DNA of 64,000 nt from Deinococcus ruber (GTDB taxonomy: Bacteria; Deinococcota; Deinococci; Deinococcales; Deinococcaceae). The stretch spans positions 62,001 to 126,000 of the forward strand of contig NZ_BMQL01000004.1 of the NCBI RefSeq assembly GCF_014648095.1, written 5' to 3'. Positions within the stretch are counted from its first letter, which is position 1; each line of letters starts with the position of its first letter. Below, one piece after another: positions 1-7,512 of this stretch. Under the pieces are notes generated by a model, which was not told the origin of the DNA, did no database searches, and saw only the letters and a list, made by a program, of their open reading frames with translations. The position numbers were made by a program, and so were the translations under genes.

Positions 1-369
1 CAGTATCCGGCGCACGCACGGCAGGCCAGTGTGCTGGAGGCCGAGCAACTGGCGGAAGCAGTCGAGGCGGGCACCCTGTTCGATGTGTTGGTCGGTGGCG
101 TATGGGCCGGGTACGTTGGCACTCTTTCGCATATCAAGCTGGGATTGCCTGCCGACAGCATTCAGGAACTGCTGCTGATACCTGCCTTCCGGGGACGCGG
201 CTATGGCCCCCACCTGACCACCCTGCTGGCCCGCGCCCTGCCAGATACGGGCCGCATCCTCTTCGGCACCATCCACGCCGACAACCGGGGAGCCAGAGAA
301 GCGGCGCTGAGAGCAGGGCGGCTGGATGTGGGCGGGTGGGTGAATGCAGCGCTGGTGCAGTCCAGTTGA
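1..369 (+). CDS. GNAT-family N-acetyltransferase, C-terminal part
   Basis: The frame is open from base 1, so the start lies outside the window and about 122 residues are visible. The segment ELLLIPAFRGRGYGPHLTTLL has the RGxGxG pyrophosphate-binding loop that holds acetyl-CoA in GNAT enzymes, and NRGAREAALRAGR is the usual C-terminal helix. Substrate cannot be told. It converges with comM (7 bp gap) and belongs to the chromosome, not the prophage. Confidence 0.75.
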   Translation, partial: QYPAHARQASVLEAEQLAEAVEAGTLFDVLVGGVWAGYVGTLSHIKLGLPADSIQELLLIPAFRGRGYGPHLTTLLARALPDTGRILFGTIHADNRGAREAALRAGRLDVGGWVNAALVQSS

Positions 370-376
370 GGCGCTG

Positions 377-1777
377 TTACACCAGGGTTTTGGGCCGGTA
401 GGTCACTGCTTCGGCCAGATGGCTTTCCGTGATGTCGTCGCTGCCGCCCAGATCGGCCACCGTGCGGGCCACCCGCAGCACCCGGTCGAAGCCGCGTCCG
501 GTCAGGCCAAGCTGGCGTGCGGCGGCGCGAATAAAGCTGTCGGGGCCGGGGGCGAGCTGTGTGAACTCGCGCAGCTTCTGGCCGATCAGCAGGCCGTTGC
601 GCTCGCCCTGCCGGGCCATCATGGTGGTGCGGGCGTGTTCCAGCCGCTTCCTGACCACGCCGCTGCTTTCGCCGGGGGTCGCACGCGAAAGCTCGTCCAC
701 CGTCAGGCGCGGAACCCTCACGATGATGTCGATGCGGTCGAGCAGCGGCCCTGAAATCCGGGCGGCGTAGCGGGTGCGCTCGGAGGGTTTGCACACGCAG
801 GGCCGCTCCGGGTCACCGAGGTAGCCGCAGGGGCACGGATTCATAGCCGCGATCAGCTGAAACTGTGCCGGATACATCACGCTGGCCCGCGCCCGGCTGA
901 TAACGACTCTGCCGTCTTCAAGCGGCTGGCGCATGGTTTCCAGCGCCCGGCGGCTGAACTCGGGGAATTCGTCGAGAAACAGCACGCCCCGGTGCGCCAG
1001 CGACACCTCGCCGGGCCGGGGAACGCTGCCGCCCCCGATCAGGCCAGCGTCCGATACGGTGCTGTGCGGCGAGCGGTACGGCGGCGTTTCGATCAGACCA
1101 CGCGCTGTGCCCAGCATCCCGGCAGCGCTGTGAATGCGCGTGACTTCCAGCGCTTCCGCCCGCGTCAGCCGGGGCAGCAGGCTGGGGGCACGCCGCGCCA
1201 GCATGGTTTTTCCGCTGCCGGGCGACCCCACCATCAGCAGGTTGTGGCCGCCTGCCAGCGCGATTTCCAGCGCCCGTTTGGCCTGCCCCTGCCCCTTGAT
1301 GTCGAGCAGATCGAGCAGCGCTTCCGGGTCGGGTGCGGGCGGCGGCGGCTCGGCGGGCGTCAACAGCGTCTGACCGCTCAGGTGCGCCACCGCGTCTCGC
1401 AGGCCCGTGGCCCCCAGCACCTTCACGCCGTCGATCAGGGCCGCTTCGGGGGCACTCGCGGCGGGCAGCATGACCGATTCACCCGTCTGAGCCGCCAGCA
1501 GCGCCAGATTCACCGCCCCCTGAATGGGCCGCAGCGAGCCGTCGAGTGCCAGTTCGCCCGCCGCAATCAGGCCGCGCAGCATGGCCGCCGGAAAGACGTC
1601 CTGCGCCGCCAGCAGGCCCAGCGCGATAGGTAGATCGTAGATCGGGCCTTCCTTGCGCAGATCGGCGGGGGCAAGGTTCACCGTGATGCGGGCGGTCGGA
1701 AAACTCAGCCCGCTGTTGCGGATGGCTGCCCGCACGCGCTCCCGCGCCTCGCTGACCGCCTGATCGGGCAGGCCCAC
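377..1777 (-). pseudogene. comM: comM C-terminal fragment, split by the prophage
   Basis: This is the bulk of ComM (YifB), a Mg-chelatase-like AAA+ ATPase that drives branch migration during natural transformation. Visible are the GSPGSGKT Walker A loop, LFLDEFPEF Walker B, a zinc-finger-like [18 protein letters not shown] segment and the C-terminal Mg-chelatase domain ([22 protein letters not shown]). The first in-frame start is a GTG at VGLPDQAV; the first 33 codons lie 53.5 kb away at 55384. The upstream frame is open back to the TGA of the integrase gene, so no native start or obvious ribosome site remains. It is probably inactive until the prophage excises. Confidence 0.9.
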
Positions 1778-1804
1778 GATGGTGATACACGGCTCAGACT
1801 TCCC
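1778..1804 (-). other. Left prophage junction (attachment site)
   Basis: Read on the minus strand this is a 17-base phage arm GGGAAGTCTGAGCCGTG, then TATCACCATC, then comM coding sequence (GTGGGCCTG). The 8-base core TCACCATC (1778-1785 on plus as GATGGTGA) recurs directly at 55286-55293. The 17-base arm recurs there in inverted orientation. The likely crossover dinucleotide is AC, at 1782-1783. Confidence 0.9.
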
Positions 1805-1807
1805 ACG

Positions 1808-3235
1808 TCACGGAATCTCGATGCGGAGGCCTTCAATCCCCTCTGGGCCGACAGAAATTCGAACGTTCAGCGCATGCAGCAGCTGCCGCTTGCTGGCAAG
1901 GCTCCGGCTTCTCTCCAGCAGTTGACGAAACTCCCCCGCCCGCGCCTCGAAGTCAGGAGCCACCGGCTCAGGCCTGCTGCGCTGCTCGCGCCTCAGCGTC
2001 TCCAGCTCTGCAATGAACGGTGCCGCGATTCGCTCGGCCATCGCCTCGCTGTACCCGGGTCGCCCGGCGGCGAACGGCTGCCATGCCCGCTCGATGGCCG
2101 TCTCCAGTTCCGCCAGCCGCGCCAACGGCTGGGCTTCATCCGGAGTTGGTAAGGGTGCCACGACCTGCGCCAGCAATTCAGGCTGCGTCAGCGTCCGGGT
2201 GAGGGCGGCCCACGCGAGTTTGTCGAGGTCATCTTCTTTCCAGCGCCGCTTATTCTTACAGCCGTCCGGTCGTTTGCCGCGCCAGCAGCGGTAGAGCACC
2301 AGCCGCCGGTGCGTCCCGTCCTTCCGTCGACTCACGTCCACATCGCGTACCAGGCTGCCGTCACAGACGGCGCAGCGGACATGGCCGGTCAGCAGCAGCT
2401 TGTTCTCCTCCAGCCCTTTGGCGCTGCTGTGCGTGCGGCGCTCGCTCCGGCGGGCCTGCACGCGCTGGAACTGCTCGGACGTGATGATCGGCTCAAACTC
2501 CACGCGGATGCCACGGAAGATCTTCACCCCGGTGTAATGGTGGTTGTTCAGCAGACTGGAGACAGCGCGGCGGCTCCAGCCCCGCGCCGTTGGTGCTGGC
2601 CAGCCTTCCGACTGCATCACCCGGAGCACATGGGTTTCGCCGTACAGCTCGCCCAGATCAAACACGCGGCGCACCACGGCGGCCCGCTCCGACACAATCC
2701 TGGGCAGCTGGGCAATGCCGCTGCTGTTGCGCTCCAGCTCGTAACCCCAAGGTGGGCTGCCGTGCGGCCACAGCCCGCGCCGCGCCTTGTCCTCACGGCC
2801 CGTTTCGAGGTTGTACACCAGGTTCGTGTAATCGTTCTCGGCGTCCACGGCGTCGCGCAGGAATTCTTTCCAGTTGCGGCGGTCGCGCAGGCTGCCGATG
2901 CCCGCGATCCAGACGGTGCCGCCAAGTCCGTGAATGCGACGGGCGATGCCGACCGTGACTTCGACGTGACGACCCACCCGGTTCGGATGGCTGAAGATCA
3001 CGTTCAGACCCGCGTGCTCCCGCGCCAGCTGGTAATAGCGGTTCTCGAAGGCGCGTTCATCGTCCGCGCCGCTGATCGCCTCTTCAACCCAGTCGGTAAC
3101 GTCCAACCCGGCCCGTTCAGCCTCGCGGTGGATGTCGGCGCGTTGGCGATCCGGCCCGTACTTATCGACCTGCTGATCGGTCGAGACACGTATTCCACCG
3201 ATGGCGAGGGCAGGGGAGAGGGTCACTCGCCCCAC
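1808..3235 (-). CDS. Large serine recombinase (phage integrase)
   Basis: It catalyses site-specific integration between attP and the comM attB. The N-terminal resolvase domain begins IRVSTDQQ with nucleophile Ser18 next to Arg16. The recombinase domain follows (GWSRRAVSSLLNNHHYTGVKIFRG), then a zinc ribbon with CAVC near residue 300 and later RCW and DGC cysteines, a coiled coil and a C-terminal tail. At about 475 aa it is normal for large serine integrases. The gene overlaps immA; GTG at 3235 is used, but GTG at 3226 (GTGA overlap with the immA stop) is equally possible. Its TGA is 3 bp from the att arm. No separate excision factor was recognised. Confidence 0.93.
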   Translation of the reverse strand: MGRVTLSPALAIGGIRVSTDQQVDKYGPDRQRADIHREAERAGLDVTDWVEEAISGADDERAFENRYYQLAREHAGLNVIFSHPNRVGRHVEVTVGIARRIHGLGGTVWIAGIGSLRDRRNWKEFLRDAVDAENDYTNLVYNLETGREDKARRGLWPHGSPPWGYELERNSSGIAQLPRIVSERAAVVRRVFDLGELYGETHVLRVMQSEGWPAPTARGWSRRAVSSLLNNHHYTGVKIFRGIRVEFEPIITSEQFQRVQARRSERRTHSSAKGLEENKLLLTGHVRCAVCDGSLVRDVDVSRRKDGTHRRLVLYRCWRGKRPDGCKNKRRWKEDDLDKLAWAALTRTLTQPELLAQVVAPLPTPDEAQPLARLAELETAIERAWQPFAAGRPGYSEAMAERIAAPFIAELETLRREQRSRPEPVAPDFEARAGEFRQLLERSRSLASKRQLLHALNVRISVGPEGIEGLRIEIP

Positions 3236-3861
3236 GTCCCTAAAACGAACTTCTCGTCATCACCAAGTGTCAGGAGTTGAATGCCCGGGAACCTGTCCGC
3301 AGGATCGGCGATGTAGTCGTAGAGTTCGACTTCCAGCCAGGTGGTCGTGGCGTACTCAATCAGCGTTCCCTTCTGGAACAGCAACGCGGCCCGCTTGTAG
3401 GAGTCGCTGTCGTAGATGACGCGATCCATTGCAAGGGGCAGAGGAGCACCCACCGCACGAGCAAGGCTGAAAATACCGTTGGGTGTGAAGCCGAAGCGTC
3501 GGAGCATTTTGGAGTGGAGTGGTGGCGGCATCATGATGATTCCCGCGATGTGATTCCCGAGCGCTTCGAGGTTGGCATAGGCGCATTCAGGCGCGTAGTA
3601 GGCCAGCAATTCGGCATCGATGCCGCGCCATTCCATCATCGCGTGCCCTATTTCGTGAGCCAGCGTGTTCGCTCGCCGATAACCAGTCAGATAGTCAGGA
3701 AGATGGATCGTAGGGGGTGGCCTGAGATTGATGGCAGCCACCGGGCCAGAAACAACTTTTAGCCCCAGTGCGCGGGCCAGCTCGGCAGGCGTGGGGTAAT
3801 CCATTTGTTCCAGCGTGTACACCAGCTCGGAAAGCAATTTCGTCACTGGATCGATGATCAT
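3223..3861 (-). CDS. ImmA/IrrE-family zinc metallopeptidase
   Basis: A HEIGH zinc motif (residues 69-73) sits in the helix typical of ImmA/IrrE proteases, which cleave XRE-type repressors. Here the likely substrate is the repressor encoded just upstream: the two genes overlap by 4 bp (ATGA). In ICEBs1 and related elements ImmA destroys the immunity repressor after DNA damage, and in Deinococcus IrrE (PprI) cleaves DdrO after irradiation. By analogy this protein would trigger induction. Length, 212 aa, fits the family. The link to the host radiation response is inference. Confidence 0.88.
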   Translation of the reverse strand: MIIDPVTKLLSELVYTLEQMDYPTPAELARALGLKVVSGPVAAINLRPPPTIHLPDYLTGYRRANTLAHEIGHAMMEWRGIDAELLAYYAPECAYANLEALGNHIAGIIMMPPPLHSKMLRRFGFTPNGIFSLARAVGAPLPLAMDRVIYDSDSYKRAALLFQKGTLIEYATTTWLEVELYDYIADPADRFPGIQLLTLGDDEKFVLGTWGE

Positions 3862-4490
3862 TCTTCAGGCCAGGGTTCGGGATCAACGCCCGCCCGCTCC
3901 ATTGCTCGAAACATCTCGAACCATCCATCTGCGTCCGGCTCTTGTCCACCGCTGAAGCGTGTGTGCGTGAGGTGCTGCTGCCAGCGGGTTTCAAGAAGCT
4001 CAGGATACTTGCTGCCTTTCTCTTCGATCATCTCGGCAAGGTTGGGCCACAAGTCGCGCTTCACCCACTCCCGCTGGACGGGCGGGTGGAAGAGCGTGCG
4101 CGGGTCGAAGGGAGTATCGGAAAGATTTTTCTGAGGGGAAGAGACGCGCCCCACTCTTTCGCGAAGGGGGACGGGAGCAATTGCGACCCCTACTCGCTCA
4201 TAAAAATCCGCACTGTCCAGTTTGAGCAAATATGCAAGAGCCATCATCTTCAGAGGCTGGGCTTTTTTGATGGCATCCCCAGTTTCGTCCGCTTCCAGAC
4301 GACTTAACCACTGTTGGCTGAATGCCTGAAACAAGTCAGGATATTCGGCGGCAAGTTTTAGGCTCGCCGTCGCTGCCTCACCCTGTTTTGCATACCCAGC
4401 AAGCTCCCGTAATTCCTGAATGGCCTCACCGAACCTGCTCATAGGAATCACCGCCAGGCCGCTTGTTGAGTAGTTGCTGTGCAGGGTCAT
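3858..4490 (-). CDS. XRE-like prophage repressor
   Basis: The segment MSRFGEAIQELRELAGY...QQWLSRLEADETGDAIKKAQPLKMMALAYLLKL (from about residue 17) follows an XRE helix-turn-helix with a lengthened loop; the C-terminal half is unlike known domains. Paired with an ImmA-type protease and facing three matching operators, it is most likely the lysogeny repressor. The start at 4490 has a good ribosome site (AGGAG, 6 nt spacing); an internal Met at 4442 is the alternative. The promoter lies at 4531-4559 and overlaps the middle operator, implying autoregulation. Confidence 0.75.
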   Translation of the reverse strand: MTLHSNYSTSGLAVIPMSRFGEAIQELRELAGYAKQGEAATASLKLAAEYPDLFQAFSQQWLSRLEADETGDAIKKAQPLKMMALAYLLKLDSADFYERVGVAIAPVPLRERVGRVSSPQKNLSDTPFDPRTLFHPPVQREWVKRDLWPNLAEMIEEKGSKYPELLETRWQQHLTHTRFSGGQEPDADGWFEMFRAMERAGVDPEPWPEE

Positions 4491-4506
4491 TCATGTCTCC
4501 TATTTT

Positions 4507-4520
4507 ACTAATGCGTTAGT
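4507..4520. promoter_or_regulatory. Operator 1 (ACTAA-N4-TTAGT)
   Basis: ACTAATGCGTTAGT is a perfect 5-bp inverted repeat with a 4-base spacer, lying in the repressor leader between its promoter and ribosome site. It is the first of three such sites in the divergent region. Confidence 0.75.
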
Positions 4521-4530
4521 CTCGTGGCCC

Positions 4531-4559
4531 ATACTACTAATCTTTTAGTATTGACGCAA
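4531..4559 (-). promoter_or_regulatory. Promoter of the repressor-immA-int operon
   Basis: On the minus strand TTGCGT (4554-4559) is followed after 17 nt by TAGTAT (4531-4536). Spacing is ideal for the housekeeping sigma factor, and the -10 overlaps operator 2. Confidence 0.65.
4536..4549. promoter_or_regulatory. Operator 2 (ACTAA-N4-TTAGT)
   Basis: ACTAATCTTTTAGT, a perfect copy of the same dyad, centred 29 bp from operator 1. It overlaps the -10 of the leftward repressor promoter and abuts the -35 of the rightward promoter, so a protein bound here could act on both. Confidence 0.78.
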
Positions 4560-4580
4560 GCCCCCACCGGGTACTAAACT
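4551..4580 (+). promoter_or_regulatory. Early rightward promoter, leaderless type
   Basis: TTGACG (4551-4556), 18 nt, then TAAACT (4575-4580), then 6 nt to the ATG at 4587. With this spacing transcription should begin at or next to the start codon, the leaderless arrangement common in Deinococcus. No ribosome site is present. Operator 3 covers the -10. Confidence 0.65.
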
Positions 4581-4586
4581 ATTGGT
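4573..4586. promoter_or_regulatory. Operator 3 (one-mismatch copy)
   Basis: ACTAAACTATTGGT differs from the dyad at one arm base. It covers the rightward -10 and ends at the base before the ATG at 4587, so binding would block early transcription. Centre-to-centre distance from operator 2 is 37 bp. Confidence 0.7.
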
Positions 4587-4820
4587 ATGGTCGTCAAAGA
4601 GATACAGGCCGTGTTAAAGGCCCACGTCGGTAAGCCTGGAGAGGGCGTTTTCAAGCTCTCTCAGGATGCTGGCGTGGCCTTTGAAACGGCACGGCGCACC
4701 GTACAAGGCATTGGTAATCCGACGGTTTCTACTACCAACGCGTTGTTAGTGGCGGCGGGCCACAAGCTCAAAGTAGTAGCGCTTGAGGAACCCGAGGCGC
4801 AGCCCCAGGCGTCGGCCTGA
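4587..4820 (+). CDS. Small Cro-like helix-turn-helix protein
   Basis: A 77-aa protein whose core, VFKLSQDAGVAFETARRTVQGIGNPTVSTTNALLVAAG, has the shape of an XRE/HigA helix-turn-helix followed by a dimer helix. It is the first rightward gene, opposite the repressor across the three operators, which is the Cro position of a genetic switch. The start codon directly abuts operator 3 and the message appears leaderless. The role as Cro is inferred from position. Confidence 0.75.
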   Translation: MVVKEIQAVLKAHVGKPGEGVFKLSQDAGVAFETARRTVQGIGNPTVSTTNALLVAAGHKLKVVALEEPEAQPQASA

Positions 4821-4836
4821 AGCCGACAAAAGCAAA

Positions 4837-4860
4837 GCCCACGGGGTACGAGCCGTGGGC
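4837..4860 (-). terminator. Hairpin, terminator-like on the minus strand
   Basis: GCCCACGG and CCGTGGGC form an 8-bp stem with an 8-base loop. On the minus strand it is followed by TTTGCTTTTG, a terminator tail; on the plus strand no T tract follows. It could end the leftward transcript of the gene at 5151-5465 or attenuate rightward transcription into the gene at 4881. Confidence 0.5.
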
Positions 4861-4880
4861 CGTTCAGAAGGAGATCAACT

Positions 4881-5471
4881 GTGAAAATCAAAGTCAGGAT
4901 AGCGGGTGGACTCGCAGAAGTCCAAATCAAGGTGCATGAGCGACTTCGTGTGACGCCTCAGCAGCTTGCAGGGTTGGCGGAGACGGCAGAAATATCTCTG
5001 GTAGAAGCAATGAAAGCTTTGAAAGAAACAGCTCTTGCTGTTAAACACATGGAGTACATCGCCCAGCTGAAAGCTGATGCACTGAATCAGCGCATGAATC
5101 TGGCTGCAAGGATTCGGGCCGCTGCAAAGCATGAAGAGCTGACGGGTGAGTCAATCTTCATCGCTGAGGCGAATAGCACCCACTTCCTCAAGCGGAGTCG
5201 CCAGAACGCTGGGAGTGGAGTGCAAAATGGCGCTGATCTTTCGCCGATCTACAAGCATGGACTGAACACGGATTCGCTGCCCATTGACCAGCATGACGAT
5301 ATTTGTGGCAATCCAGATGTCTTCGTAGGGGCGGTCCAGGGCATTACGGAAAAATTCTCGGTGGCCGTCCCCACTGGGGACATTCCAGCTGAGGTTTTCG
5401 GCACGGCAGAAAATGCCATCGAGAATGAAGCAGATACCGGGGTAGCGGTCGGGCGGTTCACTCATGACTGA
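4881..5471 (+). CDS. Unknown early protein; 3' half overlaps an antisense gene
   Basis: The GTG start has a strong ribosome site (AAGGAG). Residues 1-90 look like a real, mostly helical protein (TPQQLAGLAETAEISLVEAMKALKETA resembles a helix-turn-helix). From about residue 90 the composition changes: low Leu, no Met or Trp, many Gly, Asp and Asn, as if antisense to a real gene. The frame nevertheless stays open to 5471, right across the minus-strand gene at 5151-5465. The true C-terminus is therefore doubtful. No family recognised. Confidence 0.55.
   Translation: MKIKVRIAGGLAEVQIKVHERLRVTPQQLAGLAETAEISLVEAMKALKETALAVKHMEYIAQLKADALNQRMNLAARIRAAAKHEELTGESIFIAEANSTHFLKRSRQNAGSGVQNGADLSPIYKHGLNTDSLPIDQHDDICGNPDVFVGAVQGITEKFSVAVPTGDIPAEVFGTAENAIENEADTGVAVGRFTHD
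5151..5465 (-). CDS. Hypothetical protein on the opposite strand
   Basis: A 104-aa frame beginning MSEPPDRYPGIC, with a near-perfect ribosome site (AGGAGG, 6 nt spacing) and a balanced amino-acid content (9 Leu, 4 Met, 2 Trp). Its ATG overlaps the ATG of the antirepressor by two bases in a CATG. It lies wholly antisense to the 3' half of the plus-strand gene at 4881. No family recognised. It could be a leftward control gene; third-base composition does not decide which strand codes. Confidence 0.5.
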   Translation of the reverse strand: MSEPPDRYPGICFILDGIFCRAENLSWNVPSGDGHREFFRNALDRPYEDIWIATNIVMLVNGQRIRVQSMLVDRRKISAILHSTPSVLATPLEEVGAIRLSDED

Positions 5472-6243
5472 CCTCCTAGTAATCAGCATAGAGGGACAGA
5501 GCATTCAGGCTATCCCGAACAAGCAGCACGAGTACACGATGACCACCGAACAGGTGGCCCTGGGCTATGGCGTGGGCGAAGAAGCCATCCGCAGCCACAA
5601 GGCCCGCCGGCCCGATGAACTGATCGAAGGTAAGCACTGGGTTGTTGCAATTAGCAACACCCTTGGCGGCCAGCAGGAAATGACCCTCTGGACGAAGCGG
5701 GGCATCATCCGTCTGGGCTTCTTCATCCGTTCAGCCCGCGCCCGGATGTTCCGGGACATGGCTGAAGACCTGGTGTTCCGCAAGTGGGAAGACGCAGAAC
5801 GGGGTCAGCCCGCCCCCGCCGATGCGCTGATCTCGGCGCGGCTGATTGCTGCGAGCACAGGCCAGAGCAGCAAGGCCGTCGCCATGATGATGCGCCGCTC
5901 CGATGTGCTTCCTACTCACCACTGCGTTGACCCGCAGTACCGAACGCCCGCATACCTCTGGCCTCTGGTGCAGGTCGAAGCGTTCCTGATCGGGCGCAGT
6001 ATGGCCCATCTGCCCCTGACTGCCTTCACGGGTGAAGCTCGCCCTGGGGTCGTGCAGGTGCAGCAAAACAAGCGTCTGAACGTACCGAAGCACAAGGCAC
6101 TGGCTCCTGCCGCTGTCCAGAACTACATGACCGAAGCCGAGCGGCTGGGCGCACAGCTCGCCCGTGAGCTGACCGAAGAGTTTGTCCGGGCTGAGCTTCC
6201 TGCCCGCCTCCGCGCCATGCTGACGAAGGGCGTGACGGCATGA
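5464..6243 (+). CDS. Phage antirepressor-like protein (ORF6N-like)
   Basis: Residues 25-100 carry the pattern TTEQVALGYGV...LIEGKHW...LWTKRGIIRLGFFIRSARARMFRDMAED, typical of ORF6N/Ant-type antirepressors, which bind DNA or repressors and promote lytic growth. The C-terminal part (residues 105-259) probably carries a second DNA-binding or partner domain. The ATG at 5464 is used; it has only a weak ribosome site, and Met26 at 5539 is the alternative. It heads a long overlapping early gene cluster. Confidence 0.7.
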   Translation: MTDLLVISIEGQSIQAIPNKQHEYTMTTEQVALGYGVGEEAIRSHKARRPDELIEGKHWVVAISNTLGGQQEMTLWTKRGIIRLGFFIRSARARMFRDMAEDLVFRKWEDAERGQPAPADALISARLIAASTGQSSKAVAMMMRRSDVLPTHHCVDPQYRTPAYLWPLVQVEAFLIGRSMAHLPLTAFTGEARPGVVQVQQNKRLNVPKHKALAPAAVQNYMTEAERLGAQLARELTEEFVRAELPARLRAMLTKGVTA

Positions 6244-6401
6244 CCGCGCCAGTCAGCACGCGCCAGCCTCAGGAGCTTGTTCGCTCCAAGCGCGTGCCTG
6301 TTGAGGTCAAGTACCAGCCTGACCCTGCTCGTCGCGCTCTGCTGGAAGCGCTGATGGCCGAGGCACGTCGTGAGCTGAATGAGAAGGCGGCAGCGAAGTG
6401 A
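6240..6401 (+). CDS. Small basic protein, unknown
   Basis: A 53-aa frame starting in ATGA overlap with the antirepressor stop and ending in GTGA overlap with the next gene. It is rich in Arg and Lys with a helical C-terminus (RRALLEALMAEARRELNEKAAAK). No family recognised. Supported by coupling on both sides and codon usage. Confidence 0.6.
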   Translation: MTAPVSTRQPQELVRSKRVPVEVKYQPDPARRALLEALMAEARRELNEKAAAK

Positions 6402-6613
6402 AGGCCCACCGCATCACCGTGACGCCGTGCCACACGCTGCCCGGCACCGTGATCATCCGTGTGCATGGCAAGGGCATTCCGTTCGTGACGGATGGCGGGA
6501 ACCATGCGCTGTTCCAGAGCGACGGCTGCAAGACCGACGAGTTAGAGACATACCTGAGCGATTTGGAGCGCAAGTACGCCTGCCGCATCGCCCGGCCCCA
6601 GGTAGCGGCATGA
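6398..6613 (+). CDS. Small hypothetical phage protein
   Basis: A 71-aa protein with GTG start overlapping the preceding stop by 4 bp. It has a beta-rich N-terminus (HRITVTPCHTLPGTVIIRVHG) and a helical end containing two further Cys. No domain recognised. Part of the coupled early cluster. Confidence 0.6.
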   Translation: MKAHRITVTPCHTLPGTVIIRVHGKGIPFVTDGGNHALFQSDGCKTDELETYLSDLERKYACRIARPQVAA

Positions 6614-7044
6614 TCGCGGACGACTGCCGGGACTGCGGCAACCAGCTCGACGAGTTCGGGGCTTGCATGACCTGCGACACCTACGGCACCCCCGCTGATC
6701 GCCGCGCCGAAAAGACCCAGGAAGTCCTCGACCTGATCGCCGCCGAACGCGCCCGCCAGGACAAGAAGTGGGGCCAGCAGAACCACGGCCCGCTGTACTG
6801 GCTGGCGATCCTGGGCGAAGAGTTCGGAGAGGTCAGCAAGGAAGTCGTGGAGTGGGAAGCGCACCGCCAGCGGGTGTATGCGCGGGCCATCGAAGCAGGC
6901 ATGGCCGATTCTCTGCCGGAGCTGGAAGCGGAAGCGCTCAGCAGCATCCACCTGGTCAATCTGCGGAATGAGCTGATTCAGACCGCTGCGGTTGCTGTCG
7001 GCATCTTGGAAAGTCTGGAGCGCAATCAGGGCGTGGCGCTGTGA
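6610..7044 (+). CDS. MazG-like nucleotide pyrophosphohydrolase with zinc ribbon
   Basis: The 144-aa protein starts with a treble-cysteine segment (CRDCGN...CMTC), then a MazG-like helical domain: ERARQDKKWGQQNH, LGEEFGEVSKEVVEW (the metal-binding EExxE-type helix) and RNELIQTAAVAVGILES. Such phage enzymes hydrolyse (d)NTPs or ppGpp-like alarmones. The ATG at 6610 overlaps the previous stop; the frame is open further upstream, but the coupling fixes the start. Confidence 0.75.
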   Translation: MIADDCRDCGNQLDEFGACMTCDTYGTPADRRAEKTQEVLDLIAAERARQDKKWGQQNHGPLYWLAILGEEFGEVSKEVVEWEAHRQRVYARAIEAGMADSLPELEAEALSSIHLVNLRNELIQTAAVAVGILESLERNQGVAL

Positions 7045-7325
7045 GCGCCCCGCACCTGTGCCGATGCACGGACGGTGGACGCCAGCAGCCCTACATCGAT
7101 TGCCCCGACTGCGACGGCACTGGCATGACCACCGCCCAGCCCGAAAGCCGCGGCGTCCGCGTCAACGAGACGCACCTCGAAACCGTCTTCCACGCCCTGA
7201 CGCACCGCGCCGAACAGCAGGAGCGCGTGACCGTCTGGCCCACTGCCCCCACGGTGAAGCTGCGCGTAGTCCGCAAACAGCCCGACGGTGGGCGTCAGGT
7301 ACTGCACATCTGGGAAGCCCGCTGA
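7041..7325 (+). CDS. Small zinc-ribbon protein
   Basis: A 94-aa protein with GTGA overlap to the MazG-like gene. CRC...CPDCDGTG near the N-terminus is a DnaJ-type zinc knuckle. The rest (ETVFHALTHRAEQQERVTVWPTAPTVKLRVVRKQ) is unassigned. One of several zinc-ribbon mini-proteins in this cluster. Confidence 0.6.
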   Translation: MSAPHLCRCTDGGRQQPYIDCPDCDGTGMTTAQPESRGVRVNETHLETVFHALTHRAEQQERVTVWPTAPTVKLRVVRKQPDGGRQVLHIWEAR

Positions 7326-7405
7326 TGGGGCACATCGTGCTGATCTGCGCGACTGCCGCGCTCGGCCTGCTACTCGTCTGGGGCGTGCGGGGCTTTCGGC
7401 GCTGA
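7325..7405 (+). CDS. Putative 26-aa single-pass membrane peptide
   Basis: The ATG shares a base with the previous stop (TGATG). MGHIVLICATAALGLLLVWG is a clean membrane segment followed by a basic VRGFRR tail, so the C-terminus would be cytoplasmic. It is too short for statistics; support is the coupling and the hydrophobic pattern only. Confidence 0.45.
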   Translation: MGHIVLICATAALGLLLVWGVRGFRR

Positions 7406-7512
7406 TTCCTGCCAGGGGCGCGGCTGGTCAACGCGCAGCGGCATCGGCGGCAGGCAGCAAGCTCACCCCACCAAATGACCCCCACAACATTGGGTCGCCA
7501 AGGAGCACCGAC

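Noticed and set aside
2309..3280. A plus-strand frame of 323 codons opposite the integrase
   Set aside because: The integrase is certain from motifs; this frame is its mirror.
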